From NCBI RefSeq assembly GCF_001730285.1, contig NZ_MIJZ01000016.1, positions 186,001-250,000 on the forward strand: a stretch of DNA of 64,000 nucleotides, in the 5' to 3' direction. The translations under genes and the position numbers were made by a program. The notes beneath the pieces were generated by a model, which saw only the letters and a program-made list of their open reading frames with translations, was not told where the DNA came from and did not search any database. Source of the stretch: Enterococcus ureasiticus. GTDB lineage: Bacteria; Bacillota; Bacilli; Lactobacillales; Enterococcaceae. Positions 9,635 through 18,273 of this stretch are shown piece after piece. The stretch's first letter is position 1, and every line of letters begins with the position of its first letter.

Positions 9635-9976
9635 ATGAATGAAGAAAATGAATTAAGCTATTTTAAAGGCGGACTAGCGCTTGGCGTGAGTCTGGGCATC
9701 TTAAGCGGGATCGCTTCAACTTTATGGTATCAAAAAAAACGTACGTTGGACGCTGATTTGGTTTTAGAAAGCGTGAAAGAAGCCTTTTTGAAAGAAGGAC
9801 CGATCGAAGGATCTTGGATCGAGTTTGAGAAAAAACCATTACGAAAATTTGCGGTACATTCAAAGACTTATAACGGCGGAATTTCACGTTTAGAAGATGG
9901 CGTTATGGTTCAGTATGAGTTTACTGCAGACGCTTTTACAGGAACTGTGATCGATGTAAAACGAATCAAAGATTAA
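9635..9976 (+). CDS. Small N-terminally anchored PepSY-like protein (COG5584 type)
   Basis: A 113-residue protein with one N-terminal membrane segment (GLALGVSLGILSGIASTLW, about residues 13-31) followed by a short domain of about 75 residues (LVLESVKEAF...GSWIEF...YNGGISR..YEFTADAFTGTVIDV), resembling PepSY-like 'predicted small secreted proteins' found beside pepA in enterococci. GGAGG lies 8 bases before ATG 9635. It is divergent from pepA and ends in a shared strong terminator. The function is unknown; PepSY domains often modulate peptidases. Confidence 0.75.
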   Translation: MNEENELSYFKGGLALGVSLGILSGIASTLWYQKKRTLDADLVLESVKEAFLKEGPIEGSWIEFEKKPLRKFAVHSKTYNGGISRLEDGVMVQYEFTADAFTGTVIDVKRIKD

Positions 9977-9981
9977 AATAA

Positions 9982-10036
9982 AAAGAACGGTTGAAGCCAC
10001 AGGACAAATATGTGAGTTCAACCGTTCTTTTTTTTC
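9982..10036. terminator. Bidirectional terminator
   Basis: AAAGAACGGTTGAA (9982-9995) pairs exactly with TTCAACCGTTCTTT (10017-10030). An uninterrupted T-run follows on the plus strand and A/T sequence lies on the other side. It serves the convergent genes on both sides. Confidence 0.85.
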
Positions 10037-10042
10037 AGACAT

Positions 10043-10684
10043 TTATGATTTCCTCTTCTGTCTATTATTTCTTCGATGTTCTAACCGATGCTGCTCCTCA
10101 AATTTTTCTTCAAAATTCGTTTTTAAAAAGTAACTAATGATTGGTAACCCGATAAATAACAGCAACGCTAGCTGCGGAATAAAATAACCGATCCCCATTG
10201 CTAAAAGTATAGCGACATAATAGACATGATCGCGATTTTTATAGAGCTGTTTAAAGTGACCCACATCTTCTGTCGGCTCTTTTGCTAAAGGGATACCCGC
10301 CAAGAATAATCCGCTGAATGTTGCGTTGATGAACATTAACAATACACCATACGCCAACATCGGTACTTGTTTATCTGCGGCTTCCATCGACCATTTGGTA
10401 AATACTGGAATCAAAACCAGTGAAAAGAGAAAACACGTATTTCTGAGGACAAACCGTTCATTGATTTTCCCTACTTGTTCAAACAGTTTCCGATGGTCGT
10501 TCCAATAGCCTGCTACTATAAAAAAGCTGATTGCAAATGTAATTAAACTTTCGATAAACTGGTTAGAGACGCCGTTATAAGGAATTGGAATCTCTAAAGC
10601 TGCAATTGTAATGACGATCGCAATAACAGCATCGCTAAATAATTCTATTCTTAATTTCCCATCCACTAATGTCATTTTATTCAC
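10043..10684 (-). CDS. TMEM175-family (DUF1211) potassium channel
   Basis: A 213-residue integral membrane protein with about six hydrophobic helices. The first helix carries RIELFSDAVIAIVITIAALEI, matching the R-x3-FSDA-V-x-AI-x2-T signature of the bacterial TMEM175/DUF1211 family, which are tetrameric K+ channels lacking a TVGYG filter. The C-terminal tail is highly basic (EHRRNNRQKRKS). It is a single gene. An array of GGTACC-containing inverted repeats lies about 150-220 bases upstream and may control it. The channel assignment rests on the family signature. Confidence 0.85.
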   Translation of the reverse strand: MNKMTLVDGKLRIELFSDAVIAIVITIAALEIPIPYNGVSNQFIESLITFAISFFIVAGYWNDHRKLFEQVGKINERFVLRNTCFLFSLVLIPVFTKWSMEAADKQVPMLAYGVLLMFINATFSGLFLAGIPLAKEPTEDVGHFKQLYKNRDHVYYVAILLAMGIGYFIPQLALLLFIGLPIISYFLKTNFEEKFEEQHRLEHRRNNRQKRKS

Positions 10685-11035
10685 TTCCTTTTAAGTTTTC
10701 TACTTTAGTCAAAATGCTTCTTTGTGGGTATGTCTCATTTTATATTCTTTACAAAATTCATAGATTAAAAATAAACAAGCTAACATAAAATCATCTCCCC
10801 CTATATTTTTTATACATTATTCAAATTTAATACAGGTACCTTACAAAAAAGAATTATAAAGATACCTACATTAAATGTCAATAATAATATGTAGGTACCT
10901 GTCATATTTTCGTAAAATAAAAAAAGGCTATACATCCTAACGAAAATGTCAGAATATATAGACTTCCTTTTCATCTCACCAAAAAGTGGTCATCATAGTA
11001 TAGTCAAATTTGTAACCCTATCAAAAAAAGTGTAT
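10685..11035. other. Intergenic region upstream of TMEM175 gene
   Basis: About 350 AT-rich bases with no gene. The notable content is a set of related short palindromic elements at 10832-10902 (listed separately). No convincing intrinsic terminator for trmB was seen. Confidence 0.5.
10832..10902. promoter_or_regulatory. Cluster of GGTACC inverted repeats, possible operators
   Basis: ACAGGTACC (10832-10840), ATACCTACA (10862-10870) and GTAGGTACCTGT (10891-10902) are related half-sites and palindromes. The outer pair forms ACAGGTACC...GGTACCTGT, and the inner pair forms TACCTACA...TGTAGGTA. The spacing resembles a multi-site operator for a dimeric repressor, or a hairpin. No cognate regulator is encoded next to it. 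Confidence 0.45.
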
Positions 11036-11683
11036 TTACTTTTCAGCTTGAAACCTTGCTTCAACACGGTAAATAGGCTGACCTTTGGCAGAAAATTTTT
11101 CTTCGTATTCAGTCATAACATTGCCTGGATACTCACTAGCATGTAAATCCAGCCAAACTTGTTCTAAAATCATACCATATTTTGAAAAACTACTTAATGA
11201 ATATTCAAATAAGCCACGATTATCTGTTTTAAAATGGATCTCGCCATTCGGTTTTAGAATTTTTTCATCTGTCGCTAAAAAAGTTTTAAACGTCAAACGA
11301 CGTTTCTCATGTCTAGTTTTTGGCCAAGGATCAGAAAAGTTCAAGTAAATTTGATCCACTTCATTTTCTCCGAAATATTGCGTTAATTCTTCACCATTGA
11401 CATGAAGTAATTGCAAGTTAGGCAATTCTTCTTCCAACGCTTTTTCTAACGCAATCGAAAGAACGCTTAATTGCATATCGATCCCAATATAATTGATTTC
11501 TGGATTAGCTTTTGCCATTCCGACTACAAATTGTCCTTTACCAGAGCCAATTTCGATGTGAATGGGGTGATTATTCCCAAAACGTTCAGCCCAGCGACCT
11601 TGCCACTTGGCTGGTTCATCAACGACTAATTCAGGATGACTAGCCAAAAGTTCAGCTGCTCCTGGTCTTTTTCTCATTCGCAT
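11036..11683 (-). CDS. trmB: tRNA (guanine-N7)-methyltransferase
   Basis: A 215-residue SAM-dependent methyltransferase that makes m7G46 in tRNA. The start MRMRKRPGA and the motifs [10 protein letters not shown] (SAM site), [26 protein letters not shown] (catalytic/tRNA region) and [12 protein letters not shown] are diagnostic of TrmB. The length equals that of the family. AAAGGA lies 11 bases before ATG 11683. It lies downstream of a choline/aminoglycoside-kinase-like gene, the same order as ytmP-ytmQ in Bacillus, with a hairpin between them. Confidence 0.96.
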   Translation of the reverse strand: MRMRKRPGAAELLASHPELVVDEPAKWQGRWAERFGNNHPIHIEIGSGKGQFVVGMAKANPEINYIGIDMQLSVLSIALEKALEEELPNLQLLHVNGEELTQYFGENEVDQIYLNFSDPWPKTRHEKRRLTFKTFLATDEKILKPNGEIHFKTDNRGLFEYSLSSFSKYGMILEQVWLDLHASEYPGNVMTEYEEKFSAKGQPIYRVEARFQAEK

Positions 11684-11716
11684 GTTTTATGTTTCCTTTC
11701 TTTATAACAAATTTTA

Positions 11717-11757
11717 AGAGGGTAGGACAAAACGATCAACGTCTTGTGCTGCCCTCT
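11717..11757 (-). terminator. Hairpin between ytmP-like gene and trmB
   Basis: AGAGGGTAGGACAA and CTTGTGCTGCCCTCT form an imperfect stem around a loop of about 12 bases. It lies 40 bases beyond the ytmP-like stop and ahead of trmB, so it is a terminator or attenuator between the two genes. Confidence 0.55.
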
Positions 11758-11797
11758 ATTATTCAAGTAAGCGGTGAGACTCAAATACTCAACAACT

Positions 11798-12577
11798 TTA
11801 ATACCCAAAAGCTTGTTTCAGCTTCAAAATCTCTGCATTCATTTCTCTTTTTTCTCCAGATTGATAGTGTCGGAGAATTTCTTGCAAGAAATTGAATAAC
11901 GCATACCACTTGATTCGCGTCAATGCTTCTTCACTAGGCCGCATACCATAAGATAACAGCCATTTATTCCAGCTTGCCCTAGGAACATAATGACCAAGCA
12001 ACATGCCTAAATCTAAAGCAGGATCAGCAATCATTACGGAATCCCAGTCAACTAAATACAAATAATTATTCGATACGATCCAATTACGATGATTCACATC
12101 GCCATGAACGACCATATAATTATGAATAGAATAATTTGGTATATTTTCCTGCAGATAGTTATACACTCTAGCAAGATACGAATTATTTTGAAGTTCCTGA
12201 GGCAATTTCTCGCCATACGCTTGAAGCATCATCGCAGGCGAATAGATCTGACCACCAATTTTCCCCAGCATGCTTTTTAGCATATGTGAATGGTGCAAAT
12301 GATAAAGTACATCCACAACGTCATTTCTTTGACCGATTTCTTGAGCTTTAAGTACTTGACCGTCTAGCCATTCTTGTGCTGTTAAAATATCGCCTGTTAC
12401 TGTTCTTTTCGTCCAAACTAGCTTAGGGGCAATTCCTTCTTTAGACAATGCAGCCAAAAGAGGAGAAGTATTTCGTTTAATAAATACTCTTTCAGTCGCA
12501 CGTATACCCATGAAAGTTTGGCCAGTTGCGCCTTTTATTGGCTGCAAGCGCCATTCCTTATCCAACTGAAATGCCAT
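11798..12577 (-). CDS. ytmP: APH/choline-kinase-fold phosphotransferase (YtmP-like)
   Basis: A 259-residue cytosolic small-molecule kinase fold. The Brenner-type motif VVHGDVNHRNWIVSNNYLYLVDWDSV supplies the catalytic Asp-His-Asn and metal-binding Asp, followed by DPALDLGMLLG, as in aminoglycoside and choline phosphotransferases. Position upstream of trmB matches B. subtilis ytmP. The substrate is not known and it is not evidence of antibiotic resistance. The start at ATG 12577 has AGGAGAT upstream. The length is normal. Confidence 0.82.
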   Translation of the reverse strand: MAFQLDKEWRLQPIKGATGQTFMGIRATERVFIKRNTSPLLAALSKEGIAPKLVWTKRTVTGDILTAQEWLDGQVLKAQEIGQRNDVVDVLYHLHHSHMLKSMLGKIGGQIYSPAMMLQAYGEKLPQELQNNSYLARVYNYLQENIPNYSIHNYMVVHGDVNHRNWIVSNNYLYLVDWDSVMIADPALDLGMLLGHYVPRASWNKWLLSYGMRPSEEALTRIKWYALFNFLQEILRHYQSGEKREMNAEILKLKQAFGY

Positions 12578-12687
12578 GGAAATTATCTCCTATCTTAACA
12601 ACTTCTACTAATTATTTACAGTAAATACCATTTTAGCTTCCATAGCGTTCAACGTCAAGCATCTCTCTTGTTCTTTTCATATTCAAC

Positions 12688-13551
12688 CTAATTTTCTGAT
12701 GTTCCACATACTGCATCAACACTAGCAATATAAGCATTTCGCAACTGTTCAGTAATTTCCCCCGGTTTTCCTGTTCCGATGACATGATCATTTACTTTTA
12801 CAACAGGTACGATTTCAGTTAGTGAGCCAGAAACAAAACATTCATCTGCCGTAAATAATTCTTCTTCACAGACAGCTTCTTCTTTCACTGGAATACCCAG
12901 TTCTCTTGCTAACTCGATAATTTTCTTTTTAGTGATTCCTGGTAAAATCAAATTCCCATCTGGATGGGTATAAACAGTGCCCTCTTTGACTACCCAGAAA
13001 TTCGCTGCGGATGCTTCTGTTACTTTATCATCACGGACAAGCACTGCATCATCAAAGCCTTGACGGCGAGCTTCATCCAATGACAATACATTGCCCATTA
13101 AACTCAACGACTTGATATCGCAATGCAACCAACGTGTATCAGGAACTACAGCAACGCTGATCCCTTCTTCCATTTTTTTCACAGGACGCTCATACGGTCT
13201 GATATTGGCCGTTAAAACCCCTTTGACTTTTTCTGGATCTGGCAAAGCATGATTTCTCGGTGAATCGATTCCTCTTGTTACTTGAAAATAAAGTTTTCCT
13301 TCTTTGATTCCTTCGATTTCAACTAATTTCTTCAAATTAGCAGTCAACGCTTCTTTTGTAAAAGGCAAGTGCATTCTGATTTTTTCAGCACCGCTCCATA
13401 AACGATTTAAATGTTCTTCCACCATATACAGGTGACCATTATACACTCGAACGACTTCATACAAACCGTCGCCATATTGATAGCCGCGATCTTCGATATC
13501 GATTTTTACTTCTTCACGTTCAACGATTTGATCATTCCATAAAATATGCAT
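12688..13551 (-). CDS. dat: D-amino-acid transaminase
   Basis: A 287-residue PLP fold-type IV enzyme that makes D-glutamate and other D-amino acids for peptidoglycan. RGYQYGDGLYEVVRVY at the N-terminus, the PLP lysine Lys147 in CDIKSLSLMGN, VTEASAANFW and the phosphate-binding GITKKKI fit Dat rather than branched-chain aminotransferase or aminodeoxychorismate lyase. It begins 2 bases after the ecsB stop, so translation is coupled to the ecsAB transcript. Confidence 0.92.
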   Translation of the reverse strand: MHILWNDQIVEREEVKIDIEDRGYQYGDGLYEVVRVYNGHLYMVEEHLNRLWSGAEKIRMHLPFTKEALTANLKKLVEIEGIKEGKLYFQVTRGIDSPRNHALPDPEKVKGVLTANIRPYERPVKKMEEGISVAVVPDTRWLHCDIKSLSLMGNVLSLDEARRQGFDDAVLVRDDKVTEASAANFWVVKEGTVYTHPDGNLILPGITKKKIIELARELGIPVKEEAVCEEELFTADECFVSGSLTEIVPVVKVNDHVIGTGKPGEITEQLRNAYIASVDAVCGTSEN

Positions 13552-13553
13552 GA

Positions 13554-14771
13554 TTAAGCCTCCATTTTCTTCAAACGATAAGGGACATAAAACTTAGCAA
13601 ACAATAAAACTTCAACAATCAGGGCAGCCACAACCATTAGCCCTTCTTTAAGATCAGGTAATGCAATCAAAACAAAGATGCTGAACAAAACTGCTGCTAC
13701 AAGTAATAACACCGTTACAAGCTTACTCACAGCCTGTTTCTTTTGTCCATTTGGCACAGGATAAAGATGTGTCATCACCATATAATCAAACTGTGTGTAA
13801 ATCGGGATCAATTGAAAGCCGATCAAGTAAACAAACAACATAGAGACACCCATCGAGATCCAAAATTCTTTTAGGAAAAATAAGATCACTCCAGCAACCA
13901 ATACTAAGCGAATGAATAAACCGCTATACTCAGAGCCTCTTAAAAAACTACGAGCATACAGATATAAGTAAGTATTTTGACTTGTTTTCTTGATTTTGCC
14001 CAACAATGGATCAAGGAATTTCCGACGTTTCACACTGCTGGAAATTTCCGGTACATCTGTAAATAAATGAATGAACTGATAAATTCGATGCATCCGATTT
14101 TTTTCTTTTTGAACCATTCCTTCCCAGTCTAACGACACAGTTTGCTCTTTTTTATTTAATGCTATATAGAAAAATACTGCTTGTACCGCGGCGACAAGAG
14201 GACCAACTAAAGGTACAACATATAAACTAAGAACAATCACTACAAAACTTGTAACGAACCACAATGCAAACCACAAATAATGCTCTTTTGAAGAAATTTG
14301 ATATAGCTCATATTTTTGTAAACGCAAATGACTCGCCTTTAAAATTCCCAACATCACAATAAAATAGAAAAATGTTGAAAAAGCCCAGCCTGTTGAAACT
14401 ACTACCAAAGGCATCGACATACCACCCATCAAGAACAACGCAACTAGCGGCAACCAAAATGAGTAGCGAATGGCGCGATTTAAATAACTATTCATAACAG
14501 GTTCTTTCGGTAAAATAAAGACCTTATCTGCCTCCTCAGCCAATGTAGCAATACGGCCAATTTGCAACAACGCTAGCCAAAGAATCACAATGATTGGTCT
14601 ACCCCAAACAAAATTTGCTGGTAAGGTTTTTAACACTTGAGAATAATAGAAACCTAATCCGCCTAACAAAAAGACACAAACCAAAATAAAATGGTCATTA
14701 AACACATAACGCATATACTTCATCATTTTTTTCAAATGGCGCGCTAAACGAATGCCAAAAAATCCAGACAT
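13554..14771 (-). CDS. ecsB: ABC transporter permease EcsB
   Basis: A 405-residue membrane protein with about ten hydrophobic segments, in the EcsB family. It pairs with the ATPase EcsA encoded 1 base upstream. In Bacillus, EcsAB affects protein secretion, RasP-dependent intramembrane proteolysis and competence. The NDHFILVCVFLLGGLGFYYSQVL segment and the soluble loop rich in basic residues around 220-260 match the family. The adjacent hit gene is divergent, the conserved arrangement in Firmicutes. The transported substrate is not established. Confidence 0.9.
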   Translation of the reverse strand: MSGFFGIRLARHLKKMMKYMRYVFNDHFILVCVFLLGGLGFYYSQVLKTLPANFVWGRPIIVILWLALLQIGRIATLAEEADKVFILPKEPVMNSYLNRAIRYSFWLPLVALFLMGGMSMPLVVVSTGWAFSTFFYFIVMLGILKASHLRLQKYELYQISSKEHYLWFALWFVTSFVVIVLSLYVVPLVGPLVAAVQAVFFYIALNKKEQTVSLDWEGMVQKEKNRMHRIYQFIHLFTDVPEISSSVKRRKFLDPLLGKIKKTSQNTYLYLYARSFLRGSEYSGLFIRLVLVAGVILFFLKEFWISMGVSMLFVYLIGFQLIPIYTQFDYMVMTHLYPVPNGQKKQAVSKLVTVLLLVAAVLFSIFVLIALPDLKEGLMVVAALIVEVLLFAKFYVPYRLKKMEA

Positions 14772-14772
14772 A

Positions 14773-15510
14773 TTAACCCACCTTTTCTTCTTTTGTTAAT
14801 GCGATATAAATATCATCCAAAGAAGAGCCTGGTAAGCTAAACTCTTCACGCAGCTCTTCCATTGAACCCACGGCCCGAACTTCCCCGTCATGTAAAACGA
14901 CAAAACGATCACAGTATCGCTCAGCTGTAGCTAAAATATGCGTCGACATCAAGATTGCAGCTCCTTGATTACGCATTTCATCCATTAATTCTAGTAATGC
15001 ATGAATTGCCAAGGGATCCAGACCTAAAAATGGTTCATCAATGATATATAAACTCGGCTCGATCAAAAAGGCACATAAAACCATCACTTTTTGTTTCATT
15101 CCTTTTGAAAAATTAGCTGGAAACCAGTCTAATTTATTTTCTAAACGGAATGTTTTTAATAACGTATCTGCGCGCTTAAATGCTTCTTCAATTGGGATAT
15201 CATAAGCCATCGCTGTAATTTCAATATGTTCTCTCAAAGTTAACTCTTCATATAAAGAAGGCGTTTCTGGAATATAACCGATTTTTTTTCGATAACTTTC
15301 CGGCTGCTGTTTTAACGTCTCGCCATCAATAGCGATTTTACCTTTTTGCGGCGTTAATAATCCGATTACGTTTTTGATCGTCGTACTTTTACCAGCACCG
15401 TTCAAACCGATTAAACCAACCATTTCGCCTGATTTCACTTCAAAATTAATATCTTTTAATACAGGAACATGGCCGTAGCCTCCTGTTAAATGTTCGATTA
15501 CTAAACTCAT
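14773..15510 (-). CDS. ecsA: ABC transporter ATP-binding protein EcsA
   Basis: A 245-residue ATPase with Walker A GLNGAGKST, signature NFSKGMKQK, Walker B LYIIDEPFLGLDP and the switch histidine in MSTHILATAE. SKG in place of SGG in the signature loop is usual for this exporter subfamily. GGAGGAAATAA lies before ATG 15510. It is the first gene of ecsA-ecsB-dat, read divergently from hit. Confidence 0.94.
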   Translation of the reverse strand: MSLVIEHLTGGYGHVPVLKDINFEVKSGEMVGLIGLNGAGKSTTIKNVIGLLTPQKGKIAIDGETLKQQPESYRKKIGYIPETPSLYEELTLREHIEITAMAYDIPIEEAFKRADTLLKTFRLENKLDWFPANFSKGMKQKVMVLCAFLIEPSLYIIDEPFLGLDPLAIHALLELMDEMRNQGAAILMSTHILATAERYCDRFVVLHDGEVRAVGSMEELREEFSLPGSSLDDIYIALTKEEKVG

Positions 15511-15645
15511 TTTATTTCCTCCAACTTATTTTATCATGAATCTATTATACCACGAACTTTTTGAAGGTTTCATGAACTTTTCCTCCCAAATAAATTTCAA
15601 GGTATGGTAAAGTAAAAGAAACAACAAAAAGAAAGAAGGGAAACC

Positions 15646-16074
15646 ATGACAGATTGTATTTTTTGTAAAATTATCAATCAAGAAATTCCAAGCTATAAAG
15701 TTTATGAAGACGACAAGGTTTATGCCTTTTTAGACATTACTCAAGTGACAAAGGGTCATACACTCCTTGTTCCAAAAGAACATGTAACGGATATTTTTGA
15801 GTACGAACCTGCACTTGCAGGCGAAGTCTTCGCGCGTGTTCCTAAAGTAGCAAGAGCGTTAGAAAAAGCATTTCCGCAGATGCAAGGATTAAATATTATC
15901 AATAATAATAAAGAATTAGCGTATCAATCTGTTTTCCACTCTCATATCCACTTGATCCCACGTTACGGAAAAACAGATGACTTCTCTATTCATTTTGGAA
16001 ATAATCAGGAAAGCTATTCTTCTGAAGAAATGCAGGAAATAGCTGAAAAAATCATGAAGCAGGTGGAACAATAA
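15646..16074 (+). CDS. hit: HIT-family nucleotide hydrolase
   Basis: A 142-residue histidine-triad protein. The catalytic triad reads HSHIHLIPR (His98, His100, His102), and Cys4/Cys7 (CIFCKI) with His residues can bind zinc as in HINT proteins. It hydrolyses nucleoside phosphoramidates or similar. AAGAAGGGAAACC precedes ATG 15646. It is divergent from ecsA, as in Bacillus, and overlaps the next gene by one base (TAATG), indicating a two-gene operon. Confidence 0.94.
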   Translation: MTDCIFCKIINQEIPSYKVYEDDKVYAFLDITQVTKGHTLLVPKEHVTDIFEYEPALAGEVFARVPKVARALEKAFPQMQGLNIINNNKELAYQSVFHSHIHLIPRYGKTDDFSIHFGNNQESYSSEEMQEIAEKIMKQVEQ

Positions 16075-16415
16075 TGGGAAAATTTTCTAAAGGAATTTTA
16101 TTTGGAGCTGTCGTCGGTGCGGCTAGCGGTTTACTTTTTGCCCCAAGAAGTGGTAAAGCCACTCGTCAAAAATTTGTCGATGAACTAGAAGATTGGTCTG
16201 ATTTAAAAGAGGATTTTACTGAAAAATTAGATCAGTTCAAAGATTCAGCACAAGCATTGCAAGCTGCTGCTGATATGTATATTGAGCCTTTTATTGATGG
16301 CATCAACCAAGACGTTGAAAATTTCATGTTTCAAGCAGAGCCACGTTTAGACCAAATCCAAGAACAAGTTGAAAAAATCCAATCTGAATTACCTGAGATG
16401 CCTTCAGAAGACTAA
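16074..16415 (+). CDS. YtxH-domain protein
   Basis: A 113-residue protein. The N-terminal glycine/alanine-rich hydrophobic segment FSKGILFGAVVGAASGLLFAPRSGK is the YtxH/gas-vesicle-like signature. A long amphipathic, acidic, probably coiled-coil tail follows. It starts within the hit stop codon and is followed by a terminator. The role is unknown; relatives are membrane-associated and some are stress-induced. Confidence 0.85.
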   Translation: MGKFSKGILFGAVVGAASGLLFAPRSGKATRQKFVDELEDWSDLKEDFTEKLDQFKDSAQALQAAADMYIEPFIDGINQDVENFMFQAEPRLDQIQEQVEKIQSELPEMPSED

Positions 16416-16423
16416 TGATTTTT

Positions 16424-16465
16424 GAGGATAAAATACTATTTTATTGCATTTTATCCTCTTTTATC
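16424..16465 (+). terminator. Terminator of hit-ytxH operon
   Basis: GAGGATAAAAT (16424-16434) and ATTTTATCCTC (16448-16458) form an 11-bp stem followed by TTTTATC. It lies 8 bases past the stop. Confidence 0.75.
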
Positions 16466-16714
16466 TGTTTTAATTCAATTAATTATATTTTCCAATTTCA
16501 TTAACTCATTTAATTCATCAATCAAACTCGTAATTTAGACTAAATTTCTTAAAATCCTCCATTTTTATAGATGAAATTGTGTCCTAAATTCGAAAATTTT
16601 TTGAAACTATTGATTACGTATTTCTTTTATCAAACATAGTGTGGTATAGTTATAACCGTGAGAATTAATTTCTACATAATAAAAAATAAAACAAACTTAG
16701 GAGTGCTTACGAAA

Positions 16715-17746
16715 ATGAAGAAAAAATTAATCTTAGCTGCAGCAGGCGTATTCAGTGTTTTTGCATTAGCTGCTTGTTCAGGCGGTTCACAAGACATCGC
16801 AACAATGAAAGGTGGAACAATCACTGTTGAAGACTTTTACAACAAAACTAAATCAAGTCAACAAAGCCAACAACTCGTTCAACAAATGATCGTTTTTAAA
16901 GTATTTGATCAAAAATACGGTAAAGATGTTTCAGAAAAAGAGGTTCAAGCTAAATTTGACGAATCTAAGAAATCCATTGAAGACCAAGGTGGGAACTTTG
17001 TTGACCAATTGAAACAAGCTGGTCTTACAGAGAAAAGCTATAAAGAACAAATCAAACAAAGCTTAGCTTACCAAGCTGGAATCAAAGCACACATCAAAAT
17101 TACAGATGAAGATTTAAAAACTGCTTGGGAATCATTCCACCCAGAAGTAGAAGCACAAATGATTCAAGTTGCTACTGAAGACGAAGCAAAAGAAATCAAA
17201 AAACAATTAGATGATGGTGGCGACTTTACAAAAATCGCTAAAGAAAAATCAACTGATACAGCTACAAAAAAAGATGGCGGCAAAGTGAAATTTGACTCTC
17301 AAACAGAAACAATTGCTCCAGCAGTAAAAGAAGCTGCATTCAAATTAAAAGACGGTGAAGTTTCTGAACCGATTCAAGCAACTGATGCAACTGGTTACCA
17401 ATCAACATTCACTATTGTAAAAATGGTGAAAAATAAAGAAAAAGGCAACGACATGACTCCTTACAAAAAAGAGTTGAAGAAAATTGCTGAAACAACAAAA
17501 CAAAATGACTCAGCCTTCACTCAAAAAGTGACATCAGAAGTTTTAACTGAAGCAAATGTTAAAATCAAAGATGACGCCTTCAAAGATGTATTGGCTGGCT
17601 TAGTTGAAACAAAAGATTCAGCTAAATCAAGCGATTCTTCTAAGAAAGAAGAAAAAGAATCTAAATCAAGTGACTCTGAAAAATCTAAAGATTCATCTAG
17701 TAAAACAGAAGAATCATCAAGCAAGACTGAAGAGTCTTCTAAATAA
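16715..17746 (+). CDS. prsA: PrsA-type peptidyl-prolyl isomerase lipoprotein
   Basis: A 343-residue foldase anchored outside the membrane. ATG 16715 (TTAGGAG upstream) starts a signal peptide ending in the lipobox ALAAC (Cys21); an in-frame upstream ATG at 16658 would spoil the signal. The middle (AQMIQVATEDEAKEIKKQL...FDSQTETIAPAVKEAAFKLKDGEVSEPIQA) is a parvulin-type rotamase domain. The C-terminus is a low-complexity Ser/Lys/Glu tail (SSKTEESS repeats) of about 45 residues, likely spanning the wall. It helps fold secreted proteins, including penicillin-binding proteins. It is a single gene with a strong terminator. Confidence 0.94.
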   Translation: MKKKLILAAAGVFSVFALAACSGGSQDIATMKGGTITVEDFYNKTKSSQQSQQLVQQMIVFKVFDQKYGKDVSEKEVQAKFDESKKSIEDQGGNFVDQLKQAGLTEKSYKEQIKQSLAYQAGIKAHIKITDEDLKTAWESFHPEVEAQMIQVATEDEAKEIKKQLDDGGDFTKIAKEKSTDTATKKDGGKVKFDSQTETIAPAVKEAAFKLKDGEVSEPIQATDATGYQSTFTIVKMVKNKEKGNDMTPYKKELKKIAETTKQNDSAFTQKVTSEVLTEANVKIKDDAFKDVLAGLVETKDSAKSSDSSKKEEKESKSSDSEKSKDSSSKTEESSSKTEESSK

Positions 17747-17788
17747 GCACAACAAAAAAAGAGATGAATGTCATCTCTTTTTTTGTGC
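17747..17788. terminator. Strong bidirectional terminator after prsA
   Basis: AAAAAAAGAGATGA and TCATCTCTTTTTTT form a 14-bp stem around ATG, enclosed by an outer GCAC/GTGC pair. It sits between convergent prsA and the ASCH gene. Confidence 0.9.
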
Positions 17789-17789
17789 A

Positions 17790-18257
17790 TTATTTTTGAA
17801 AAACTAATTCAAAAAGTTCATATACAATCAACATACCCTCAGAAAAAGTAAGCCCATACGCCTCTAACTCTTGCTCAAAAAAAGGTTGGTGAACACTACG
17901 CCAATACTTTAATGTCCGATTCCCTTCTCCTTCGAGATAGCCATGAACTTCTGAGATTTGAGAATAGGGAAGAATATCAACTACTTTTGTACAAATAATC
18001 GCTTGTGCTTGATCATTGCCGTCCAAAAGTACACTATAATTTCCAACTTCTGGCAATTTCTCCTCTTCCAAACCTAATTCATATAAAAGATGTAACGAAG
18101 ACGTACCCGTTTTTTCTCCTTTAATAACGCCAACTAACAGTTCATCCGCCATTTTAGGTGAATTTCCAAAAGACCAAGCCTCATATTCATCATGCATGAT
18201 TCCATGTTGATTTTTAAATTGTGTCCATAAATCGATCACTGATTGATTCATTTTCAT
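17790..18257 (-). CDS. ASCH-domain protein (COG4405 type)
   Basis: A 155-residue cytosolic PUA-like protein. GEKTGTSSLHLLYE supplies the ASCH substrate-pocket Lys and Thr/Ser, AQAIICTKVVDILPYSQI is the core strand, and EGEGNRTLKYWRSVHQPFF is the C-terminal signature of the YqfB/COG4405 subgroup. Some ASCH proteins are amidohydrolases acting on N4-acylcytidines or act on RNA; the activity here is unknown. It lies 16 bases after yhaM on the same strand, so it is probably cotranscribed. Confidence 0.85.
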   Translation of the reverse strand: MKMNQSVIDLWTQFKNQHGIMHDEYEAWSFGNSPKMADELLVGVIKGEKTGTSSLHLLYELGLEEEKLPEVGNYSVLLDGNDQAQAIICTKVVDILPYSQISEVHGYLEGEGNRTLKYWRSVHQPFFEQELEAYGLTFSEGMLIVYELFELVFQK

Positions 18258-18273
18258 CCCCTGCCTAGTTCAC

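Noticed and set aside
11798-12577. Aminoglycoside resistance gene
   Set aside because: The kinase fold is shared, but the trmB-adjacent context and YtmP-like sequence indicate a housekeeping phosphotransferase of unknown substrate.
17521-17807. Frames within and opposite the prsA tail rich in Ser/Lys/Asp
   Set aside because: They are products of the repetitive SSKTEESS-coding sequence read in other frames; the strong terminator at 17747-17788 interrupts them.
17790-18257. ASCH protein as part of the accessory operon's system
   Set aside because: It is linked to yhaM in a conserved housekeeping block 27 kb away, and belongs to a different ASCH subgroup from the protein at 45058-45426.
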